Shown here piece after piece: positions 5,998 through 10,851 of a stretch of DNA of 10,851 nt (positions within the stretch are counted from its first letter, which is position 1; each line of letters opens with the position of its first letter). Made by a program: the position numbers and the translations under genes. The stretch is from Flavobacteriaceae bacterium (GTDB lineage Bacteria > Bacteroidota > Bacteroidia > Flavobacteriales > Flavobacteriaceae). The DNA is taken from positions 1,909,236 to 1,920,086 of the forward strand of contig CP070731.1 in NCBI GenBank assembly GCA_020347545.1, read 5' to 3'. Below the pieces are notes generated by a model. That model did not search any database. It was not told the DNA's origin and saw only the letters and a program-made list of their open reading frames with translations.

Positions 5998-6425
5998 CCA
6001 TTAAAATCATCAATAAATCCGATCATCCTACACCTGCTTATGAGACCGATGCTTCAGCAGGTATGGACCTTAGAGCAAATTTAAAAGAAGCCGTGGTCTT
6101 AAAACCATTGGATAGGCACATCGTAAAAACCGGGCTTTATATAGCCTTGCCTCCGGGATTTGAGGCTCAAATAAGGCCTCGAAGCGGTTTGGCGGCAAAA
6201 TTTGGGATTAGCGTCCTGAATGCGCCGGGGACCATTGATGCAGATTACAGGGGCGAAATAGGAGTTATTCTGGTGAATTTATCCAATGAAAACTTCACCA
6301 TTAACAACGGTGACAGAATCGCCCAAATGATAATTGCGAGGTATGCACATACTAAATGGGATGAAGTAAACGTTTTAGATGAGACCGAACGTGGATCCGG
6401 AGGCTTCGGCAGTACCGGAATTTAA
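5985..6425 (+). CDS. dut: dUTP diphosphatase (dUTPase)
   Basis: A 146-residue trimeric-type dUTPase that hydrolyses dUTP to dUMP and diphosphate, keeping uracil out of DNA and supplying dUMP for thymidylate synthesis. All five motifs are present: DASAGMDLRA (22-31), PRSGLAAKFG (65-74), the GTIDADYRGEIG motif 3 (82-93) with the presumed catalytic Asp85 and uracil-contacting Tyr88, NGDRIAQMII (108-117) and the Gly-rich ERGSGGFGSTG arm (135-145). The length is normal. It starts inside the end of the flippase gene (13-base overlap, different frame) and is followed 27 bases later by the TPR gene. Its pairing with a flippase gene probably reflects co-transcription rather than a shared pathway. Confidence 0.98.
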   Translation: MENVTIKIINKSDHPTPAYETDASAGMDLRANLKEAVVLKPLDRHIVKTGLYIALPPGFEAQIRPRSGLAAKFGISVLNAPGTIDADYRGEIGVILVNLSNENFTINNGDRIAQMIIARYAHTKWDEVNVLDETERGSGGFGSTGI

Positions 6426-6452
6426 TATTTTGGACTCTAAAAAATTCTGCTT

Positions 6453-7334
6453 TTGAAAATTATTAAATACATATTTTTATTGTTTGTCGGGCTTGGCTAT
6501 GCTCAGGAAAAAGATAATGAAGAACTCTCAGCTCTAGTAAACGGAGCCTGTAACTGCATATCAAAAATTGAACTTTCCGCTGAGGATAAAAATGACAAAA
6601 TAAAGGACTGTATTAACAAAGCTTTAGAGCTTTCTAATCATGGGTCAGCTGATGGTGCTACCGATAATTCCAACTCATCAAAAATTGTAAACTACAAAAT
6701 GATAGAGAATTATCTGGTTCAACATTGTAAACCCTTGAAAGAACTTGCCTTCACAGAAAACAAAAAGTTCAAATACGCGTCTTCGAACAACGTATTGGCT
6801 CAACTGGCCTATGATGACGGAATGGAATACATCAATCAGGGAGACACAGAGAATGCGATTTTAAAATTCACCAAAGCGGTAGAAATTGATCCGAAATTTG
6901 CCTTTGCCTGGGATAATCTTGGAATTAGTTACAGAAAGAACAAACAATATGAGCAGGCCATAAACTCCTATTTAAAGTCACTTGAAATTTATCCGGAGGG
7001 AAGGCTTCCGCTATTAAACATAGCCATAACGTACAACCTGAATCAGCAATATGAGAAAGCTGTGGTTTACTATGAAAAATTCATCCAGATCTATTCGGAC
7101 GATCCTGAAGGGTATTACGGCCTGGGATTAATCCTTTATACACAGGACCAGGAAGAAGCAGGACTTGATAACCTGATAAGGGCCTATACCATTTACACAA
7201 ATCAGAATTCACCTTACCGCGCCGATGCCGCAAAAAAAATTGGCTATATGTACAAGGACCTGAAAAATCAGAACAAGCTTGATATTTTTCACAAAGTAGC
7301 CGATAAATACAACTTAAAGGTGCAGAGCAATTAG
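6453..7334 (+). CDS. Secreted TPR-repeat protein
   Basis: A 293-residue protein. Residues 1-18 form a signal peptide (MKIIKYIFLLFVGLGYAQ) with likely cleavage at the Ala-Gln junction common in flavobacteria, so it should be periplasmic or outer-membrane associated. Residues about 24-100 form an N-terminal helical region with four cysteines (C33, C35, C53, C92) and no recognised domain. Residues about 115-250 hold about four tetratricopeptide repeats, clearest in DGMEYINQGDTENAILKFTKAVEIDP, AWDNLGISYRKNKQYEQAI and LLNIAITYNLNQQYEKAV. TPRs serve protein-protein binding; no partner is evident. The start is TTG at 6453, because no ATG precedes the signal peptide in frame. It is third in the flippase-dut unit, and its stop lies 2 bases from that of the convergent exporter gene. 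Confidence 0.88.
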   Translation: MKIIKYIFLLFVGLGYAQEKDNEELSALVNGACNCISKIELSAEDKNDKIKDCINKALELSNHGSADGATDNSNSSKIVNYKMIENYLVQHCKPLKELAFTENKKFKYASSNNVLAQLAYDDGMEYINQGDTENAILKFTKAVEIDPKFAFAWDNLGISYRKNKQYEQAINSYLKSLEIYPEGRLPLLNIAITYNLNQQYEKAVVYYEKFIQIYSDDPEGYYGLGLILYTQDQEEAGLDNLIRAYTIYTNQNSPYRADAAKKIGYMYKDLKNQNKLDIFHKVADKYNLKVQSN

Positions 7335-7336
7335 GA

Positions 7337-8014
7337 CTAGGACCTTACCTGTTCGATCACATTGTCAATTTTGTCCATCGTCTTTTCAGGAATGTACCTC
7401 TTCGCAGCAAGGATAATTCCAAAAATGATAAAAAATACTCCAAGGGCATGACGTATCTTTCTTAACACCACAGGGGTTAGTTTTGCCTTTAACTGTTTCG
7501 CAGCAAGAATCTTGAAAAAATCAGTGATCAAAAAGGTCACTATGACCAGGGTAAAATACTTAAAAACGCGTCCTGATTCCATTTGGAAATTAGAACTTAC
7601 GGCAATAACGATAGCCAGCCAGAAAGCAAGTACTCCAAAATTAATAGTATTCAAGAAGAATCCTTTGAGGAACAGGGTAAGGTAATTATTCGATTCAACT
7701 ACCACCAACTCCTTATCCGTAACAATTTTCTTGGTCTTTCTGTAGAATATTGTATAGAGCCCATAACTCACCAAAGCCAGTCCTCCAACCATAAAAATTC
7801 TCGGATCATCCTGAATGCGCTCTAAAATAGTTATACTGCCAAAATAAGAAACTACAATAAACATGATATCAGCCAGAATTACTCCTGCATCAAAGGTAAT
7901 AGCAGCTCTCATGCCTTTTGTGATACTGGTTTCGATCAATGTAAAAAACACAGGGCCCACCATAAAAGCAAGTCCGAATCCTAATAATACCGCATTGACA
8001 TATTCATTGAACAT
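7337..8014 (-). CDS. LysE-family amino-acid/metabolite exporter
   Basis: A 225-residue inner-membrane protein with about six hydrophobic segments, the usual size for the LysE/RhtB translocator family. The N-terminal half has the family hallmark: FMVGPVFFTLIETSITKGMRAA (18-38, with G20-P21), followed by FDAGVILADI (41-50). The second half has LNTINFGVLAFW (121-132), the counterpart of the NP...FW motif, though Asn-Pro is replaced here. Family members export lysine, threonine, homoserine lactones or similar solutes by proton exchange; the substrate is unknown. The start lies 28 bases after the reductase stop, so the two are probably co-transcribed. The 3' end is tail to tail with the TPR gene. 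Confidence 0.88.
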   Translation of the reverse strand: MFNEYVNAVLLGFGLAFMVGPVFFTLIETSITKGMRAAITFDAGVILADIMFIVVSYFGSITILERIQDDPRIFMVGGLALVSYGLYTIFYRKTKKIVTDKELVVVESNNYLTLFLKGFFLNTINFGVLAFWLAIVIAVSSNFQMESGRVFKYFTLVIVTFLITDFFKILAAKQLKAKLTPVVLRKIRHALGVFFIIFGIILAAKRYIPEKTMDKIDNVIEQVRS

Positions 8015-8042
8015 AGGTTAAATCTATTTCAATTGTACTGAT

Positions 8043-9095
8043 CTAAACGTCGTCGTAATCAATTTTAATCTTCGAGGAGGTAGGATGCGCCTGACAGGTC
8101 AGGATCAAACCTTCATCTATTTCATCCTGATCAAGAATCGTATTTCTTTCCATAACCGCTGAACCTTCCACTACTTTGGCAAGGCAACTGCTGCATACAC
8201 CTCCCTGACAAGAATACGGTGCATCCAGACCCTTCACTAAGGCAGCGTCAAGAATTAATTCGTCCATTCTCATTTCATAGGTGGTTTCCTCCTCATCTAA
8301 AATTACTGTTATTTCAGCATTTCCTTCCAGCGATTTGTTAATCTCCTTTTTGTGGGAAGTACTTGTAAACAATTCAAAATTAATATCATCCTCTTTAATA
8401 CCCAGCTTGATCAGCGCCTGTTTTACAGAATCTATCATCTCTTCAGGGCCACAAATAAAATAATTATCAAAATTGTAGTCCGAAAAATCTCCTTTGAGTA
8501 ACTCCTTGATCATGTTGCCCTCAATTCTGCCAAACAGCGCCTTGTCGCTTATGATCTGGCTAAACACATATTGGACCTTAAGTCGGTTTTCATGACGAGC
8601 AGCCAGTTCGTCAAGCTCTTTCTTAAAAATGGTTTTCTCACCTGATTTACTACCATAAAGCAATACGAACCTGCTGTCTTTCTCATCCTCCAGCACTGAT
8701 TTTATCATGGAAATGACCGGAGTTATACCACTACCTGCGGCAATGGCGAGATAGTCCCTTTTATGATCGGGTTTTGCTTCTAAAACAAAACGCCCTTCGG
8801 GACCTGCCACGTCAAGCCTATCCCCTTCTTTTAGAATTTTATTCGCAAACTGAGAGAATCTTCCTTTTTCGACCTCCTTTACTGCCACTCTTAATTCTGA
8901 GCTGTTGGGAGATGAACAAATGGAATAAGCCCTTCTTAGAAGATTTCCCTGAAGGTCCTTCTGAACCGTAATATATTGACCTGGAATAAACTTGAATTCT
9001 TTCTCTAACTCATTCGGGATTTCAAAAGCAACAGAAACTGCATCTGAAGTTTCCCTTCGTACCTCCTTTACTCGGAGTTTATGGAATATTGACAT
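8043..9095 (-). CDS. PaaE-like ferredoxin/flavin NAD(P)H oxidoreductase
   Basis: A 350-residue electron-transfer protein with three domains. Residues about 1-108 form an FAD-binding barrel with FIPGQYITV (36-44) and the RAYS flavin motif (55-58). Residues about 113-235 form a NAD(P)H-binding domain with GSGITP (121-126) and CGPEEM (215-220). Residues about 262-350 are a plant-type [2Fe-2S] ferredoxin domain with ligands C296, C301, C304 and C334 (CX4CX2C-X29-C). This layout matches PaaE of phenylacetyl-CoA epoxidase and related reductases. The oxygenase subunits paaA-D are not adjacent, so the electron acceptor may be another oxygenase or desaturase encoded elsewhere. A -7 element sits just upstream and the LysE-type gene follows, suggesting a two-gene unit. 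The domain call is firm; the specific partner is open. Confidence 0.93.
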   Translation of the reverse strand: MSIFHKLRVKEVRRETSDAVSVAFEIPNELEKEFKFIPGQYITVQKDLQGNLLRRAYSICSSPNSSELRVAVKEVEKGRFSQFANKILKEGDRLDVAGPEGRFVLEAKPDHKRDYLAIAAGSGITPVISMIKSVLEDEKDSRFVLLYGSKSGEKTIFKKELDELAARHENRLKVQYVFSQIISDKALFGRIEGNMIKELLKGDFSDYNFDNYFICGPEEMIDSVKQALIKLGIKEDDINFELFTSTSHKKEINKSLEGNAEITVILDEEETTYEMRMDELILDAALVKGLDAPYSCQGGVCSSCLAKVVEGSAVMERNTILDQDEIDEGLILTCQAHPTSSKIKIDYDDV

Positions 9096-9116
9096 TTAAG
9101 TAAATTAAAGTTCTTG

Positions 9117-9124
9117 CAAAAATA
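9117..9124 (-). promoter_or_regulatory. Putative -7 element for the reductase-exporter unit
   Basis: The minus strand reads TATTTTTG followed by CAAG, a full TANNTTTG match about 21 bases upstream of the ATG at 9095. No TTG is visible at the usual -33 distance. It lies in the 64-base gap after the TPM gene. Confidence 0.5.
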
Positions 9125-9159
9125 CAAAAATGTTTGTGTTATGGGGTTCTAAATAATGA

Positions 9160-9597
9160 CTAATGATTTTTTGAAATCTCGTCGGATAATTCGTTTTGAT
9201 CCTCCTCGGAAACAGGAAAGAATTCTTTTAATTTTTCCCCTGCATGGAGGATGCCCATAACCAATCCTTTGCTGTGATTTCCTTCAATAAACTCTGAGAT
9301 TACCTCATCCTTGATACTCTCCCAGAAATCATCGGGAACAACCTGATCAATTCCTTTATCGCCGATTACAGCAAATTTATGATCATCAACTGCTACGTAA
9401 AACAGGACCCCGTTTTTAAACTTCGTCTGATCCATCCCCAGCTCGTGAAATATGAGTTGCGCCCTTTTTAATGCATCCTGGTTCGGGCCTTTTTCAAAAT
9501 GAACCCGTATTTCCCCTGAAGTATTTTTCTCAGCTTCACGAATAGCATCGATTACTTCCTGTTCCTCAGCCTGACTTAAAAATTGTTCTACTTCCAT
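9160..9597 (-). CDS. Soluble TPM-domain protein
   Basis: A 145-residue protein without a signal peptide or membrane segment, so probably cytoplasmic. It matches the TPM domain: helix EEQEVIDAIREAEKNTSGEIRV (11-32), a hydrophobic strand NGVLFYVAVDDHKFAVIGDKGI (62-83), FWESI (91-95) and the GNHSKGLVMGI helix (106-116). TPM domains occur in photosystem II repair proteins and in YgcG-like membrane proteins; some have reported phosphatase activity, but the role of short bacterial members is unclear. It lies 59 bases downstream of lemA, a pairing known from many bacteria, which suggests a shared envelope-linked function. The commonly found second, membrane-anchored TPM gene is not present next to it. 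A terminator-like hairpin ends 14 bases before its ATG. Confidence 0.88.
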   Translation of the reverse strand: MEVEQFLSQAEEQEVIDAIREAEKNTSGEIRVHFEKGPNQDALKRAQLIFHELGMDQTKFKNGVLFYVAVDDHKFAVIGDKGIDQVVPDDFWESIKDEVISEFIEGNHSKGLVMGILHAGEKLKEFFPVSEEDQNELSDEISKNH

Positions 9598-9611
9598 GAC
9601 ATTTAGGTACT

Positions 9612-9638
9612 AAAAAAGGCCAAAACAATGCTTTGGCC
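9612..9638 (-). terminator. Terminator or attenuator between lemA and the TPM gene
   Basis: On the minus strand: GGCCAAA, loop GCATTGT, TTTGGCC, then six T. The perfect 7-bp GC-containing stem directly followed by the T run has intrinsic terminator form. It starts about 20 bases after the lemA stop, and the T run ends 14 bases before the TPM ATG, leaving no room for a promoter between them. Confidence 0.75.
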
Positions 9639-9656
9639 CTGATGTTATTTATACTA

Positions 9657-10247
9657 TTAATTAAAATCAACTGTAGGTGCCTGTTCACTTCCAGGTGCTG
9701 CCTGAAACAAGGCCATCGGATCAAAATTTAGGAATCCGGCCACAACGGTTGCAGGAAATTTTCTGATATAAACATTATAATCTTTAGCTACCTGATTGAA
9801 CCTGTTTCGTTCTACATTAATCCTGTTTTCCGTACCCTCAAGCTGACTTTGAAGTTCAAGGAAATTTTGATTCGCTTTCAGATCAGGGTACCTTTCAACC
9901 ACCACCATTAATCTGCTCAATGCCCCAGACAGGTTATTTTGAGATTCCTGGAAAGCAGCCATCTGTTCCGGGGTAATATTGGTTGGGTCAATTGTTGTTT
10001 TTGTAGCATTGGCACGAGCCTGAATGACACCCTCAAGGGTTTCCTTTTCAAAATCTGCGTAACCCTTTACGGTATTCACCAAATTCGGTATCAGGTCAGA
10101 TCTTCTTTGATAGGCGCTTTCAACGTTGGCCCACTGGGTCTTGGCAGTTTCCTGTTTTTCCACCATGGTATTGTTCAAACCTACACCCCATCGGAATATA
10201 CCGATAACGATTACAGCAATAACAATTATGGGAAGCCATTTTTTCAT
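9657..10247 (-). CDS. lemA: LemA family protein
   Basis: A 196-residue protein of the LemA family, full length. One N-terminal membrane segment (about 4-20) anchors it in the inner membrane, with the helical body outside or inside the cell depending on topology. Characteristic segments are QWANVESAYQRRSDLIPNLVNTVKGYA (38-64), ETLEGVIQARA (69-79), RLMVVVERYPDLKANQNFLELQSQLEGTENRI (112-143) and the FNQVAKDYNVYIRKFP block (150-165). The function of LemA proteins is unresolved; in many bacteria they are encoded beside TPM-domain proteins. Here the gene lies 15 bases after the MerR gene and upstream of the TPM gene. It should be co-transcribed with M23-MerR, with a terminator-like hairpin after its stop. 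Confidence 0.95.
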   Translation of the reverse strand: MKKWLPIIVIAVIVIGIFRWGVGLNNTMVEKQETAKTQWANVESAYQRRSDLIPNLVNTVKGYADFEKETLEGVIQARANATKTTIDPTNITPEQMAAFQESQNNLSGALSRLMVVVERYPDLKANQNFLELQSQLEGTENRINVERNRFNQVAKDYNVYIRKFPATVVAGFLNFDPMALFQAAPGSEQAPTVDFN

Positions 10248-10262
10248 GATAATGTATTTAGA

Positions 10263-10592
10263 TTAAAGTTGGTTTTTAATTGCGATTAATTCATTTTTGA
10301 CCTCTTCAAGTCTGAGAATGATCTTGTGTTTGGAAAATACCTCCTCTGGATTTTCTTTCAATTTATTCTTTGCTCCTTCCAGGGTAAAACCCTTCTCTTT
10401 CACTAAAAAATAAATCATTTTAAGGTTCTGAATATCCTCGGGGGTAAACAACCGGTTGCCCTTTTTGTTCTTCTTGGGCTTCAAAACGTCAAACTCATTT
10501 TCCCAAAATCGTATCAAAGAAGTATTGACACCAAAGGCCTTCGCCACTTCTCCAATTTTATAATATCGTTTGTCTGGTAGGTCTATATGCAT
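10263..10592 (-). CDS. Short MerR-type transcriptional regulator
   Basis: A 109-residue DNA-binding protein. Residues about 10-78 are a MerR-type winged helix-turn-helix: YYKIGEVAKAFGVNTSLIRFWENEF (10-34), the wing GNRLFTPEDI (45-54) and helices LKMIYFLVKEKGFTLEGAKNKL. Residues about 88-109 form a short helix (LRLEEVKNELIAIKNQL) that probably dimerises through a coiled coil. There is no effector-binding domain and no metal-binding cysteine, so it is not a metal-sensing MerR and may act as a simple dimeric regulator. The ATG overlaps the stop of the upstream M23 peptidase gene by 1 base (TAATG), suggesting translational coupling. lemA follows after 15 bases. Its target is unknown; autoregulation of this operon is possible but untested. 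Confidence 0.93.
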   Translation of the reverse strand: MHIDLPDKRYYKIGEVAKAFGVNTSLIRFWENEFDVLKPKKNKKGNRLFTPEDIQNLKMIYFLVKEKGFTLEGAKNKLKENPEEVFSKHKIILRLEEVKNELIAIKNQL

Positions 10593-10851
10593 TAGTCTAG
10601 TGATTGTCCTTCTTGCGAAGCCATTTTTAACATTTCCTGAAACTCCTGCGGAGAAAGATCTCCATAATAGAAGTTGATCGGATTTACCTGATTCTTATTA
10701 TACCTCACCTCGTAATGCAAATGCGGGGCCTGCGAGCGTCCCGTACTTCCCACATAACCGATCAGGTCACCTCTTTTTACTTTCTGTCCTCTTTTTACGT
10801 TGTATTTTGACAAGTGAGCGTAAAGCGTAACGTATCCAAATCCATGATCGA
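10592..10851 (-). CDS. M23 family metallopeptidase, 3' part only
   Basis: The C-terminal 85 residues of a LytM-type M23 peptidase; the frame runs open past the right edge, so the start is outside the window. A TTG at 10813 could be read as a start, but the conserved sequence continues upstream (GFGYVTLYAHLS), so it is internal. The visible part includes the YAHLS active-site histidine, VKRGQKVKRGDLIGYVG, and the HLHYEV zinc-ligand motif, then NPINFYYGDLSPQEF. The first zinc-ligand motif (HxxxD) would lie beyond the edge. M23 enzymes cleave peptidoglycan cross-links or act as envelope scaffolds. The stop overlaps the MerR start by one base. Full length, signal peptide and catalytic state cannot be judged here. 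Confidence 0.92.
   Translation of the reverse strand, partial: DHGFGYVTLYAHLSKYNVKRGQKVKRGDLIGYVGSTGRSQAPHLHYEVRYNKNQVNPINFYYGDLSPQEFQEMLKMASQEGQSLD

Overview
The window looks like a chromosomal segment of a member of the Bacteroidota, most likely the family Flavobacteriaceae. The evidence is AT-rich intergenic DNA with TANNTTTG-type -7 promoter elements, several short lipoproteins with a Bacteroidota-style lipobox, a signal peptide ending in Ala-Gln, an L21 protein with a long Lys/Ala tail, and flavobacterial-looking gene groupings. Genus cannot be decided from the sequence. I see no tRNA, rRNA, insertion sequence, phage gene or CRISPR array, and no gene-free stretch longer than 300 bases.

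Left part (1-2540, all minus strand): four lipoprotein genes in a row. They encode a small Ala/Glu-rich protein with a twin CX3C tail, a lipoprotein carrying a TonB C-terminal-like domain, a lipoprotein carrying a SYLF (Ysc84) domain, and a lipoprotein carrying a heavy-metal-associated (HMA) domain. The first three share an unusual design: the lipid-anchored cysteine is at residue 20 in each, it is followed by C-x3-K-K-E, and then comes an acidic Ala/Glu-rich linker. The second and third each end in an intrinsic terminator, so they look like separate transcription units rather than one operon.

Middle part (2605-7334, plus strand): an EamA/DMT transporter is divergent from the HMA gene. Next come rplU-rpmA (ribosomal proteins L21 and L27), with a clear promoter and a strong terminator. 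Then comes a unit of three genes: a Wzx-like polysaccharide flippase, dUTPase (dut) overlapping it by 13 bases, and a secreted TPR protein. The flippase and TPR genes both appear to start with TTG.

Right part (7337-10851, minus strand): the TPR gene meets a LysE-type exporter tail to tail with a 2-base gap. The exporter follows a PaaE-like flavin and [2Fe-2S] reductase that has its own promoter element. Upstream is a compact run of an M23 metallopeptidase (its 5' end is outside the window), a short MerR-type regulator (1-base overlap), lemA and a soluble TPM-domain protein. A terminator-like hairpin sits between lemA and the TPM gene and may set their expression ratio.

Most genes are recognisable housekeeping or envelope families. 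I did not find a complete undescribed system. The most unusual signal is the lipoprotein cluster with its repeated N-terminal module and metal-binding-like cysteine motifs; the second is the hairpin within the M23-MerR-LemA-TPM run.
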